Positions 9,110-21,347 of a DNA stretch of 64,000 bases are shown one piece after another. A program made the position numbers and the translations under genes. Every line of letters begins with the position of its first letter. Position 1 is the stretch's first letter. The notes below the pieces were generated by a model that was given only the letters and a program-made list of their open reading frames with translations, searched no databases and was not told the origin of the DNA. This DNA comes from Scilla litardierei (taxonomy: Eukaryota > Streptophyta > Magnoliopsida > Asparagales > Asparagaceae), in assembly GCA_030789695.1 (NCBI GenBank), contig CM061142.1, forward strand, positions 279,303,043-279,367,042. The letters are read 5' to 3'.

Positions 9110-9160
9110 AAATCACACAAGCTTACCTCTTACTTGTCCTCGAGGAAGATAAGTAAAAAG
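9110..9160 (-). promoter_or_regulatory. Element C 3' polypurine tract and hairpin
   Basis: The minus strand reads AAGCTTGTGTGATTTT against the LTR, preceded by TCTTCCTCGAGGACAAG. It is the counterpart of 3251-3304 and 23461-23515. Confidence 0.6.
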
Positions 9161-10960
9161 CGAACTTGACGAATAAAAATAAAGAAAATCAAATAAATTG
9201 AAAAGAAGGCAAAGAGGTGAAATGCTAGATTATTCTCTCAGAACTCGAATTCACTTACTCAAATGCACCAACAATGAATATAAACATCACTATAACTTTT
9301 ATTTTGATATCATTTCATATGTGGTATGCTTGATATATAAAACTGAGAACAATGTAAAGCATATGAAATATGAAATCATTTTAATGTTAAACATTGTCTA
9401 AGTCATAGAAAATGATATACATAATCATAGATAACACACTTTTCAATTGACTTGCTTCTACTTGGAGTTAAGAGATATCACGCAATTCATACTTATAAGA
9501 ATAGAAAGATGTGGTTTTATGAGTTCCATGTCGATTTTTCAACTCATAGATGTCATTATACTTAAAGTCATATTCCTAAGTATTAGAAATTACTTAGCTT
9601 AGGTAATCATGCACATATAAGTAATCACACTCTCTCACATCATTGGATTTTCTTCCCCAAGCTTATCATTAAGTGTGGTAGCATCGAATATAGAATGTAG
9701 TTTTTTCCAAAGTATCGTGGCTCCATAAAAGAAAAGTAATGAAAGAAAAGAAAGGAAGGAGGGGATCGTATATACACAATGAGGTTCTCCTTTTTCTTTT
9801 TCTCCCCCCCCCCCCCCTTTTCTCTTTTTATACACAAATTAGATCCCAAAGAAATATGTTTACAAATATATATTTTTTCTTTTGAGCTTTTGGGATCATG
9901 TAGCTTATTTTTTTTTCTTCTTTTGGGTAGTCTGGGAAAGATGCACAAATAAGAGTCACTTTAGGGGAAAATCTCCCCATACAATATGTATAGAAATGTT
10001 TTTCAAGATATTTTAAGAAATAATATATCATGTCACTCAGTTCACTCTTTGTATGAGCATAACTACTTCAGTAGTTAATGTCATCTATTAGTTTGATTTC
10101 TAAAAGCAAACTAGTCTATTCATATCAAATGACAATCAGTTCATTCAACCTGAAGATTTAATACACAATTTATGCAATAAGAAGTGATATTGAGATAAAA
10201 AAGCAGTACTCCAAATATAATATAGTCAATACCTAAATCTTGGTGTGTTATCTACAAAAATATACAATAAAGTAATTCTTAGACAAGTCAACGTAAAAAT
10301 TCGTTCATGGACAAATGATATCACATTGGAAGTTCTTTTTCTCAGGTGCACAACAAGTATATCGTAAATGATATCATAAATATAGACAATAGCATGGCAA
10401 AAGATATGTGAACAAGTAAAGAGAGATTCAAGCAATATTCATCACATTGAATTCATTTCTAGCAAAGAAAGTAAAAAAAGTAACGATAAAATAAAATCTA
10501 ACTATACACATGCAAGCACTCCAAAAGTAATGAAAATATGATGCAAGACAAAGAAAATGAAAAAGTGACTGAAAGTAAGTAAAAAATAAAGGAAAATAAA
10601 GATGAAAATAAAGAAAATAAAAATGTGTGAGTGTACTCACTCCCCTAAGCTAAACAATACATTGTCCTCAATGTGCAAAGTGTGGCATACGGACATAGAA
10701 GATAGGGATGGATGGGTGTGGATTCGAGTATGATGCAAAATGAAAAATAAGGAAAAATAATAAAAGAAAAATATAATGGTATACGCAGTGAATATCTACA
10801 AGCCAAGCAAGCAAAATGATGGGTGGATGCAATTATGGTCAAAAATACTCTCCCCCAAGCTTGAATCGATGGTGCCCTACAAAAAGTGAAGACAGAAGTG
10901 CATGCAAAATAGTGGAGCGAGAGAACAGAAAAAGTATAACAGGCATCAAGTGAAGTGCCT
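9161..10960 (-). other. Element C 3' non-coding interior
   Basis: AT-rich, with no coding sequence recognised. It contains a polypurine run near 9652-9662, a poly-C tract at about 9803-9818, a T-rich stretch with tcttttgagcttttgggatc (about 9878-9897), and internal polypurine tracts at 10639-10650 and 10849-10861. Confidence 0.6.
10639..10677 (-). promoter_or_regulatory. Internal polypurine tract plus hairpin (element C)
   Basis: The sense strand has ACATTG-AGGA-CAATGT followed by ATTGTTTAGCTTAGGGGAGT. It matches the elements at 4542-4580 and 24971-25008. Confidence 0.6.
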
Positions 10961-10964
10961 ACTC

Positions 10965-12895
10965 AGGTGCATCGCCATCACCTTCTTGTGGCGGGGGAGG
11001 TGGTGGCGGAGGGGCTGGCTGCTACTGCTGTAGACGCTGTATGATCTGGTTCAGCATGTGCTGAATACCAGTGATAATGGCTATATGGGTTTGCTAGGAA
11101 GCAACAACCTGTGTGAGAGCTCGAAAATCAACTCTAAGTCTAGATACTGCCGACTCGATCGCACAGAGGCGCAAGTCTCTGTCGTCAGAAGTGGAGGTAG
11201 AGGGACGTGCACGTGTACGAGCTAGACGCCCACGGCCTCCGAAAACTAATGGGGCGGCTATAGTGTGTGTGGGCAGAGCAGTGCTCACGGCAAAACGCTC
11301 AACCTCCAGGTGAGGCTGAGACACGTGAATGCTCTCAAAAATTTGTGCAACAGAGGTAGTGATCAAGATATCAGAAGAAGTGGAGGAAGGTGTAGAGGTC
11401 GTGGTAACAGATGTGGTGACAGACAGCATGAAACTCTCAGAGAAAACGATGGCAATAGAGACTGTAATATCGACTGGGGGTAGGCTTTAAAACTAAGGAT
11501 AATGTCACCCTAGAAGTCGAAATATCAGATGAGGTGAGGGTCTCTAAGGTCATGGATGGAGAAGGATCGGCACTCTCAGAAATGAATGGGACATCACTCT
11601 TAGAAGTGATATGTGGAACGGGCTCAACACTCTCCAGAATGGTAAGGGCAGGGTCAGACATAGCCAATGTACTCTATGGGATGGATGCAGACGTGAAACT
11701 CTCAATACAAGCAGAAGTAAAGACAGAAGTGTTGGGTCCAGTGAGTGGATCAGATGCACACTAGACAATGTGGATCTCATGCTGGTGAGGCTCGATGGGG
11801 TGCTCCTGCTGCTCGTCATCGGGCTCTAGCATATATACAGGTGGGATGAGAAGGTCCATGGGGAACCTCCACTCTGTACCTACTGGTCCTACGTGGGTCC
11901 GAACGGGGTTCGGAAGCACGATATAATCTACAGAAAAAGGACCATGTAGCCATACCCAATGGCGTTGTTTGTGAGGACAGATCATGTGCATGCGGGCCAA
12001 AACATAGTCAGATAAGGAAGTGGAGCATGTAACACGGCATAGGTCAGCGAAAAACTGAATATTGAAAATAGGGGCCAGGAGTGTGATCAGACCGCCACAA
12101 CAAATCCCCTTGGTAGAGGTGAGCGTGGAATAGATGCGGTCAAAATACCAACTGGCAATATCAATGTAAATGGTGGGGACTATGACGTCCCCACCAGCCT
12201 CATAGGCTCTCTCCTGTGTCACCATGTAGAGCATGTGCAGCTCAAGCATGGACATAGTCGCTACCTCTGGCCTGGATAAGATGGTGGTCGCCAAGAGGTG
12301 CTGTGCAAGAGCAGGCAGGGGTCGACGATGGAAGAGGCCTTCACCCTGCTAGGGTCAAAGTGTAGTGTATCTATGATCATCTCCCAAAATGCATCGACAG
12401 AAAAGGTGGAAGGGCTGTGGTATGGGGGACAATAAGCTCTATCAGAGCCCGGTCCATGAGTCGGAAAGAATAGCCCCTAGGAGTCTTATAAATAGAACTC
12501 AAGACCTCGAGTGTCGGGCAAATGTAAGCGCTCGCCGACACGGATAATAAATCACCCCAACCAATGTTATAGTACAGCTGGTGTAGCCCATGGAATACCT
12601 CAAGGCGCTCAAGTGTCTGAATGTGAGCAAACCTAGTGGGGATGATCTGACGTGTTGAGAGCCTATCAAATTTGGCGCGGTGTGTGCCATCTCTGAAGGT
12701 GATCCAATATGTCTCGATGGGTGGCTATGCTGGTGGTGTAGGAGGTGTTGGTGGTGCTGGCAGTGCTGGGATAAGGTCTCTATGTGGTGGGGGAGGCGCT
12801 GTCTCAGAGGAAGAAGGACCGAGGTTGCCAGTTTTCTTCCTCTTGGCAGCGGGCTGCCTACCACTAGAACGGGTGCATGGATGCATCAAAGATGC
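10965..12895 (-). pseudogene. ATHILA ORF1-type protein (broken)
   Basis: Reading from about 12895 leftward, the N-terminus is basic then Pro-rich (SGRQPAAKRKKTGN, then PALPAPPTPPTPPA). An in-frame TAG follows near 12731, then a conserved domain with PTRFAHIQTLERL, FHGLHQLYYNIGWGDLLS, AYICPTLEVLSSIYKT and FRLMDRALIELIV. After frame changes near 12390-12300 it continues as MSMLELHMLYMVTQE, GICCGGLITLLAPIF and HWVWLHGPFSV. The C-terminal part (about 11094-11430) has Ser/Thr-rich stretches and a basic segment, and the end is a Pro run. The order and motifs fit the plant retrotransposon ORF1 / putative plant transposon protein family (Pfam PF03078 and PF20167 as I recall them). It lies downstream of gag in element C, with a promoter-like segment just upstream (13381-13830). 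Confidence 0.65.
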
Positions 12896-13074
12896 CATGA
12901 ATGTGATGCACACTATGTGAAATGCAAGCACAATGCTCGAAAATGATAAGGAACGATTGTACCGAGCAATCGATGCGACTCTCAAGCAAATGGCTGAGTG
13001 TAAGGTGGCTCTCCCAAGGTTTGTCTCTGCAATCTTCACGAATGATCTCCCCCAAGCTTTCCTGGTGCACAAAA

Positions 13075-13390
13075 ATAGATGATTATAAATAAGAATTCAA
13101 AATATTCGGGGTTGATCGAGATAAAATTGAGATTAATAGGGTTGAATTGGATTAGGGGTTGAAATAGGGCTCACGAGATGGAAAGGAGAAGAGAGGGGAT
13201 GAGATAGGGCTTGATGGGGAGGAGAATGGCCGGACTCGGTCAAGTCGGTGGTCGGCCGGTTGTGGTCGGGGCCGTCTTTGCAGTCGAGTAGGTCGACGAG
13301 TCGGGTGAGTGTGATATGGCAAAAGGAGAAGGGGTGTTGCTTTGATTTGGGGTTGAAACCCTCGTTCGAGTGCGACTCGGCCTTAAATAG
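13075..13390 (-). other. Leader-like sequence between promoter-like segment and ORF1 pseudogene
   Basis: This G-rich stretch (on +) with no ORF joins the TATA-like element at 13381 to the ORF1 pseudogene. A polypurine motif (tctcccccaagctt, 13048-13061) stands at its left end. Confidence 0.4.
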
Positions 13391-13820
13391 GGGGATGTGC
13401 TGCCTAAGTCACTCGGTCGAGTGACGTTGGTCACTTGGTCGAGTAGCCCAATGCGACTGAACTTTGAATATTTGGCATTGCAGCTGTGACGAATGACTCA
13501 GCCAATTGAGTTCTTCACTCGGTCGAGTGAGAAGAGTCACCTGGTCGAGTGAGAAGATGTGACAGAGTATGAATTTTTGAGTATTTTACAACAGTCTCCC
13601 ACTCGGTCGAGTGGAATTAGTCACTCGGTCGAGTGAACTAATGACTTGGTCGAGTGGATGGACCTTATATAGCATTGAAGTTTGGTTCTCTGCGACAGGG
13701 GTTCACGTGGTCGAGTGACATAGTCACTCAGTCGAGTGCCATAAAGTTACAGAATGAGTTTTAAGTGCTTCCCTGATCAGTGTGTCACTCGGTCGAGTGA
13801 CCTTTTCACTCGGCCGAGTG
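13381..13820 (-). promoter_or_regulatory. Internal promoter-like segment: palindrome array plus TATA-like box (element C)
   Basis: CTATTTAAGG (minus, 13381-13390) is preceded, in element sense, by palindromes of the CACTCGGTCGAGTG type starting at 13410/13432, 13516/13538, 13600/13622/13643, 13704/13725 and 13786/13807. Spacings are 21-22 bp. The layout copies the U3 of an LTR, but no U5, primer site or LTR border is nearby. It is either a truncated LTR or a second promoter for the ORF1 pseudogene. Confidence 0.6.
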
Positions 13821-14039
13821 AGCCTGTTTTTCAGCTTTCTGCTCTCTGTTTTTCTACATCTTCTGTTTCTCCTTCAGTCTTCAGTTTCCTCCTTATTTTC
13901 ATGTTTAAGCATATCCATAGCTTGGCTCTCCATCGATATGGGTAATCTCCATTAGAATGGCATCGTCGTATCTTCTTCCTATAATTAAAAACGTTGCCCA
14001 TTGTCAGTTCCTCTGTTAGCTCTTGATCTATTAAATCAA

Positions 14040-14135
14040 TAAAATCTAAAGCAAAAAAGAAAACTAAAAATGAACTAAAACTTAAGATAGAAATGTCGGG
14101 TTGCCTCTCAATAAGCGCTCGTTTAAGGTATTGAG
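14040..14135 (-). other. Athila end-of-pol motif
   Basis: On the minus strand GCGCTTATTGAGAGGCAACC (about 14098-14117), followed by CGACATTTCTATCTTAAG and a T-rich run, matches the sequence that commonly follows the gag-pol stop in plant Athila elements. It marks where pol should end, though no reverse transcriptase or integrase is found upstream. Confidence 0.5.
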
Positions 14136-14152
14136 CTCGACCCCTCATGATT

Positions 14153-15640
14153 TTACGTTAGGCGCGTGATATTCGATGCATAGGAGATACGCGTGTCGAA
14201 TTTGGTTAGGAGACCAATAGGATTTGGACGCTCCACATCTTCTTGTATGGCATCCTCGTTTGGCATCTCCTTTCTTATGATGGTGGGGGATGGTTCCCCA
14301 TAACTTTTGTTCTTGATATTCGAAGGCTCCATCTTCTTTCCTGGCATGTTGAAGTCTTTACCGGCGGCGCTTGCTTTTGTTGATTCCCTGAAGTGAGCGT
14401 GCAGAGTTCTCTTATCCTCACGACATCAGCATCGTTCTCCTCTTCTTCAGTGAGAGGGTCCGGGGGTTTCTCCAAGTTGGGGGCTATTTTCAGAATTTGG
14501 CTCCCCATCATTACTATCCATGTGCAAGGTGTTTATGGCATACGGCGTAGCTTCGTCGATGACCTCTTCAAGTAGGTCAATGTAATCATTCTCCTCAAGC
14601 GATGATCTATTCTTGATGGTGCGCAGGAGATGTAATTTGACCTCAATATTTCCAATGTTGAGTGACAACGTTCCTTCTCTTACGTCCACGATGACTCTAG
14701 CGGTGGCTAAGAACATGCACCCAAGAATAAGCGATGTGTCTCCTACTTCCTTCACGGATGACGAAATCACATGGAACGCAAAGTCCTCCCGGTATTTGTA
14801 ATGGTATATTTTCAGCGATACCAACTGGTCTAGTGATACGCCCAATGACGAGTTGAATCTTCATGTCTGTGGGCTTAAGAAGGGTCCCCGTATTTAACTT
14901 CTTGAACATTATGATAGGCATGAGACTCATGCTCGCACCCAAGTAAACTAAAGCTTTTTGAAGGGGGGACTCTGCCAATGGTGCATGGAATTCTAAAGCT
15001 TCCGGGGTCTATCAATTTCTTTGGCATCTTGTCTTCATTGACGAACCACACTCCTTGGTCGGCGAGCCTAATCTTCTCCGTCTGTTTCCTTCCAATAATC
15101 AAGTCTTTGAGAAACTTTGCATATGTCGGGATCTCTATGATAGCATCTAGGAATGGGATATTTAGGCTTATGCCTATCAAGTACTCCAAAAATCGAGCAA
15201 ATTTCTTCTCCAATTTAGCCTTTGCCAACTTTTGTGGGAATGGTACCGGTGGCACATATACTCTCTTCTTCTGGGGCTCGTCAGCTTCAGATTTTTCTTC
15301 TTCATTGATGACCATCGTGGGTCTCTCTACTTTCTTGTTCCCATCTATCTCAACCGGGGCATCATGCTTTGGGCTTTGAGTTTGAACCATGATGGAAGTC
15401 GTGTCCTTCCTGCCTCTAGTATTCACCACCACCACCGCATTGATGTGGCCGGTGTTGCTTCTTTGGTTCCCCTCTGGTTGAGCGGACAATTGGTTTTGGG
15501 CTCTATTCAACAATGTAATTTGCTCCGCTAGCTGTGCCACTATTGTGTTTAGGATATCGTTGCCCGTCAATAGTTTAGCATTTATCTTCTTTTGTTCGGT
15601 CATGAATTCCTCAACCCTTGTCTCATGCTTAGATCTCTGC
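14153..15640 (-). pseudogene. Athila gag C-terminus and protease relic (element C)
   Basis: The frame 14875-15603 reads YVPPVPFPQKLAKAKLEKKF, FLDAIIEIPTYAKFLKDLI and DPGSFRIPCTIG, the classical segment that links Gag to the aspartic protease in Athila elements. The next frame (14697-14978) has LVYLGASMSLMPIIMFKKL. The family has DLGAS here, but Tyr replaces the catalytic Asp. Then follow GIAENIPLQI, CDFVIRE and, in another frame, LSLNIGNIEVKLHLL. Several frame changes are needed, so the gene is dead. After about 14440 only a tail of unclear origin remains before the end-of-pol motif, so reverse transcriptase, RNase H and integrase (normally about 3 kb or more) are missing. Confidence 0.8.
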
Positions 15641-16404
15641 GGCGCCGACGGTGAGTTTTGTGGCCTCCAACTTTGATTGTATCCGGAGGGGTCTATAAGG
15701 CCATGCTTATTATCTTTGCTGAAACGGCTGCTGTTGTGGTGTCTTTGGCTGGTAATGTTGTTGCTGAGGGGGTGGGTGAGCTTGTTGTTGCTGTGGTGGT
15801 TGTTATTGAGGAGGAGTTAAGGCTCCATTGTTGTTTGCATATGAAAATCCAGGGTGAGCTTTCCAAGACGGATTCACCCAAGATCCATTGTTTTCACCAT
15901 CGGGCTTGTAATCTGAAACATATTAAACCTCCTTCACAGGCTCCTCATTCGTATCGAACCCAACAAACATGACTTGGCCTTGGTCTTGCCAATCATTCTT
16001 GCTCCCACCGGATATTGTCGTACCTTGAGCGCTAGATGGCTCACTCGGCTTCTTATCAACCCTCTCTACCACTCTGGATCGAGAATCAAATCTCCCGGTC
16101 AAGTCCGCCATTGCTTTCACCTCATATATGCTAACTGGCTTCAAGATGACGATGATTAGCCTCTCTCGTCGGCCCACTGCTGATTATTAGAAGCCATCTC
16201 CTTAAGTAGTGTCGTGGCCTCTTCAGGAGTCTTTGCTAGTATTGCACCATTGGCTGAGGCATCAATAATCATTTTAGCGTCCGGTTTCGAGCCATTATAG
16301 AAACTATGCACCAACTCCCAATCGTCGATGCTGTGGTGGGGGCATTGATGTTGAAGATCTTTAAAGCGCTCCCACGCCTCATATAAAGATTACTGGGGTC
16401 CTTG
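15641..16404 (-). pseudogene. Athila gag, middle part (element C), cut by element D
   Basis: On the minus strand the segment gives YEAWERFKDLQHQC, LVHSFYNGSKPDAKMIIDAS, LAKTPEEATTLLKEMASNNQ and W, which is the conserved Athila Gag core, then a linker ending near the protease region. A frame change occurs at LY/YEAW. The upstream part of gag is at 54844-55386, separated by 38 kb of nested insertions. Around 15690-15880 a Gln/Asn-rich simple region (gttgttgctg repeats) is visible. Confidence 0.8.
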
Positions 16405-17899
16405 TGTCACGACCTACCTCCCAGGATACCCAATAAGTACAAATCTGTAACAAGTATTCCCAGAGCTACGTGTGTGAAGAAGAAAGACGAAGAGAGAATA
16501 GAAGTACGTCAGAAAACTCCGCAGGCCACTGTGCACGTGCTGAGAAGTATAGACAATACTCCAACTCAACCAACTCTGACAATACGATACATAAAAACAA
16601 ATAAGAGACAAAAACATAATTCCATTTATACATCAAATGTTTACATCTTTTTTTACAATATCCTCATGTACAAATACAATACCTCACAACTATCTCCAAA
16701 CAAAACCCAAAAGGTACAACGCACTCTCAACTCATCTCTCTCTCCAACCCAATTCCCAAAATACATAACCATCATGTAAGTTCTACTACTTTAGCCCCTG
16801 ACACAACTCCTGCTATCAAACCAGACCAGAAACCACAAGGTGGGATACGTTACAGCGTAACCCAGTAGCAAGTCTAACAACACTAGTAAAGGCCAGTCTC
16901 AGGGTTGCTCCACACTACAAGGGGACTACGTATCTAGAAGGATGGTCTAACAAGTAAAGGTCACACTACATACATAAAAGTACTAACAACATGAGATGCA
17001 AGCATTACGAAGAACTTGTAAAACATGCATAAGTAAACATATTATAACATGCAAGTGCAAAAAGTAAGCATTTGAACATGTTTACATGAGGTAGTAGCAT
17101 TAAAGTAAAACGAGGTGCAAGTCAGCATGAGATAAAAACATTTAATAAATAGAGGAAAAAGTGAACATGAGATTACAACATTTACAATTGAAAGACAATT
17201 ACTTTATATTATCAATTTACATGTTTGGGAACCCGTGAAAATAATAAGACACTTAAGGAGCAGGACTTTACCTAGGTTGGGTGAAAAGTGATACCTCAAC
17301 CAGCGACACGAGCACTGGAGGGACCTCTCGTAACTCCCCACCTAAATGGAGCAAGGTACGAGAGTGCGACAATCATCTTGGTTTTTATTGGGATAAACGG
17401 AGCAACCCATCAATTACCGCATGGTGCATCACGAGTACACCACCGACCTCTCCAACTCTAGTCAACTTACTGTTCCGGGAGTGACAAAGCGAGTGAGAAA
17501 TCTATCATCTGTCCGCTCCTTAAGACCTACTCTTTACATGTGTCCGCCCCAAAACCCGCATTTAATGCTTCACCCATTTTAGAATGGACTGAAGAATCTA
17601 GATTCTTATACGCTTCCTCACTCTCAATTTCATAATCAATTCCTCATTCAATATTTGGCGGTCTCAATTACCGCTTTCACAACATTTCCTTTCCATCATT
17701 ATTTCATTGATGTATGACTTAATAATGTACATTGCATTATAAATCTCATAAGAAGAATATCACAACACTATGTACATGGCTCGATCATGATTCTCAAGTT
17801 AACATTGCATATAAACATATGACAAGCTATTAGCAAATGAAACTCTGTATACATATATATAATGATCTGTACATACATATACACTGCATTATACACAGT

Positions 17900-18130
17900 T
17901 GAATTATAAACTGAACATACTTGTAGCATAATCTGAACAGAGTTGTATTATATACTGAACATACTTTTAGTATAATCTGAACACAATTGTATTATAAACT
18001 GAACATACTTGTAGCATAATTTGAACACAGTTGTATTATAAACAGAACATACTTGTAGCATAATTTGAACATAGTTGTATTATAAACTGGACATACTTGT
18101 AGCATAATCTGAACACAATTGCATTATATA
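17900..18130. repeat. 44-bp tandem repeat, about 5 copies (D 3' LTR)
   Basis: The unit contains ctgaacatacttgtagcata. Copies begin at 17911, 17955, 17999, 18043 and 18087, an exact 44-bp period. The counterpart in the other LTR is at about 46510-46700. Confidence 0.85.
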
Positions 18131-18811
18131 ATGTACACACATAATTTATATAATGTATCCATTTATTTTATATGATACAACATATAGCATACTAACAATT
18201 TGATGTTACTAGCATATAGCATACTAACAAAAGAAGTTAAACATGACATGTAGCAACATACTAACATGCATGGGACATGGATATTATCTACCTCAATATG
18301 TATGTATTGACATAGACATGTTTCTACTTAACATGGAATATAATCATTTACATAATTGAGGCATAAAAATGGGCATTGTGACATGCTAACATAACATGGA
18401 TATGTGACGCTAACATAACATGGATATGGCCTAAACTAACATATTCACGACATAAATGCTAACATGAAACCTAGAAATATATGGAGTAATTAGCATATGG
18501 CCATTTTAACATAGCATGGGACATAATCTTCGTGGCATAATTAACATATTGGAACCTCATTTTCCCAACACAACTTAAAGAATGATACCTAACTAGAATT
18601 GTTAGGAAATCCTACCTCAAGATAATATTCCTTCTTCAAGCTCTAGCCTTCCGCCTAGCGTCTTCTCTTCCACACGCTCCTAGAATGAGCAACAACACCG
18701 AAGAGACGAAAGGTATGCTACGGGGGTGTGCAGAGTGAGGGTGAAGTGGCCCTATGGGTGCTCAACCTCCTTGAAGTCTAGGGGGTGCGGCAATGAGAAA
18801 GAGCAGATGGG

Positions 18812-18813
<2 letters not shown>

Positions 18814-18861
<48 letters not shown>
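18814..18861. repeat. (GA)n microsatellite
   Basis: There are about 24 GA units. The other D LTR has only ggggagagagaaa at the same place (about 47398-47408), so the run grew after insertion or its partner shrank. Confidence 0.9.
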
Positions 18862-18864
<3 letters not shown>

Positions 18865-19547
18865 TTTTGTGTATTTTTCTTTCTTTTTCCCCATTTTTTC
18901 TTCTATTTAAAAATCCTGCATCATCCACCTCATCCCTCGAAATCCTCTCCAAATGACAAGTGGATATGTGTTAGGTGAGGTTTAACCATGTCATGACACA
19001 TATTAGGAGTTCGGTAAAGATCATTCTCTAAGTGCACCTAGCAATGAGATGGTGGCATAACATGATTAACATGAATTTATACCTAGTATACGTAACTCCC
19101 TGAAGCCTTCTAATATATATGTGAGTTTATATTGTATTATATGCGTCGTATTGTATTCTATGTGTGTACAACTGTGATATATACATATACAAGTACCTGA
19201 ACATATATATATAACAATCTGTACATATATATACAAGAATCTGTACATAAATAGATGAAGATATGTAACCACAGATCTACTATCCAAGCATGTGTACACA
19301 CATATACTTTACATGGTACACACATATATACGAAACTGTGCACACATATATACATAACTGTACACAGATATACAATACACATATATATACAAGCAGAAGT
19401 ACATACATAGATATATGCCTATATATATGGCAGATGTACACGCATATTCATACATATGTACATACATATATCACTAACTGTACATGCATATAAATACGAT
19501 CGAAAATACGTACGTAACATTCATACGTATGGAGACAGGGTATTACA

Positions 19548-19585
19548 TCCTACCCACATTAAAATAAAGTCCGTCATCGGACTTT
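19548..19585 (-). promoter_or_regulatory. Element D 3' polypurine tract
   Basis: The minus strand reads CCGATGACGGACTTTATTTT then AATGTGGGTAGGA against the LTR start TGTAATACC. It is the layout usual for Tekay-like elements (GAGGACGAA...AAGGGGGGAGAATGTAA). Confidence 0.7.
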
Positions 19586-20665
19586 CTAGGCTAAGTGTCA
19601 ATCGGAGGTTGCTTAGGTCTAAGGGTCTTACCACCACAAAATACTAACACCACTATATCTATACTACACACATACACTAATATCACATACATGCACCACA
19701 CTTATATATGCACATAACACATAGATGTATGCTAGAATATAGACCTAACATACACACATACGATAAACACATACGATACACACATACTGCTCAATTACAA
19801 TATATAAATATATACAAACATATGTATACACAAGACATATTCATATATATAAATCTTATTCATACGTTACACATACATCCTTATCTCATATCATACACAT
19901 ATTTTCACATAATATATACAAATAAATACACACCAACATTGCATAAGTTAGCATACCTACTTATATATATGCATACACACAACTTAGTAAGCCAATATAT
20001 ATTTCGCACACTACTTATGATCCATATCCAAATGTAGCTATACATATATATATATACATCTTACTATATCAATTCACACAATCACATTTATAGTACATAT
20101 ACACCTATAATTATTCTTATGCATACCATCATACACTCTTATACATCCGAGTATAACTCTACCTAAACATACAAGCAAACATCCATATACCAACACATAT
20201 ATCATGAATTTATTTATACACCAATATTTATACACACAAATACTTCATATATATAAACATCCATTAGATATTCATATACAAATATATCTCCTTACATCCC
20301 TTAAATTTATAATTCAGTATCTACATTTACAACTCTACATACAATCATATAGTCATCCATATACAATCAAATATAGACAATGCATAATAGCACATATCTG
20401 TATACTACACACAATACTTTATTACACAGATAGTATGCCTTACACAAAGATTCACACATCATATACTATCTACACCTCAATCTATACAAACAACATTACT
20501 ATACATACACCTCATAGTACATCCATATACGAACACTTATACTATGAATAATAAGGATATACACAAGTAGTCATACACATATCTATAACGTATCTTAGAT
20601 ACAGAAATAGTTATAGATACACACCTACGGGGATATATGCCAATGTACCTACAATATTTATATAT
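19586..20665 (-). other. Element D interior, left part (non-coding, AT-rich)
   Basis: It is built largely of short ca/ta-rich words (catacacata-like) with no recognisable protein motif. Open frames on + (19708-20037, 20204-20551) are rich in Tyr, Ile and His because of this composition. Confidence 0.65.
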
Positions 20666-20670
20666 CTATG

Positions 20671-21347
20671 TGTAACGGCCGCTTTCCGACCGTTCGTATT
20701 TTCTACGCGTCCGACTCTTATCATGTGTGTATTTTATTTGGCCTCTTCTTTGATCTGGACTATATGATGTGACATGTTATTGTGACCGTATAGAAGAGTA
20801 GTTATTTGTGGGATTTTTAGTGAACGTCATTTCACGGGTCGTTCTCCCACAAATCAGGTTTGATTGCAGGATCGTCGTAGCTTTAGACTTCGACGCCGGA
20901 CCTTTTTATTTTTAGTTCGTTTTCTGTGGACCCAATGCGCGATTGACCATTGTACCCACGAGCCTCTCTTGATCACGGTCGTTCCGATATTTTTTTCGTA
21001 ATTTTCTGACACCCTAGCCTTATCTATTCACTAATCAAATTCAGCCCATTAAGCCCAATTAAATTCGAAATTCAGTTGCTAATCAAATCATTAAGGGATT
21101 TGTACGTATCATGCAATTGTGATTCTGCAACTAACCTCACCCAACATTTCTCCTCTTCGTACACCCCCTCTCTCACCCTCTCTCCGAGTCACCCTTATTT
21201 ATAACCCTCTTTAAAATGCATATAGAACAAATCTTCATCTTCAAATACAACCCAGGCCGAAAATAACAACTCACGCACCCATGCCCAGGCTTCCCCCTTG
21301 CTTCTCCTCCAGCCACCGACGGCCGCCCCCAGCCCCCCACCGTCGGC
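20671..21347 (+). repeat. Element E 5' LTR, left part
   Basis: The first 677 bp of the E LTR match 42348-42980 with scattered changes and small indels. The LTR is cut after ...CACCGTCGGC by element B and resumes at 29357. Confidence 0.9.

Larger units (their letters stand above)
16405..19547 (-). repeat. Element D 3' LTR
   Basis: The 3143-bp LTR matches 45889-47970 and 54703-54838 with indels. It holds a 44-bp tandem array (17900-18130), a GA microsatellite (18814-18861) and AT-rich dinucleotide stretches. The open frames within it are chance or low complexity. Confidence 0.85.

Noticed and set aside
17880..18130. Centromeric satellite
   Set aside because: Only about five 44-bp units, confined to both LTRs of one element; no long array in the window.
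19708..20551. Open frames of 109 and 115 codons in the D interior
   Set aside because: Tyr/Ile/His-rich translations of CA/TA-rich simple sequence, with no family motif.
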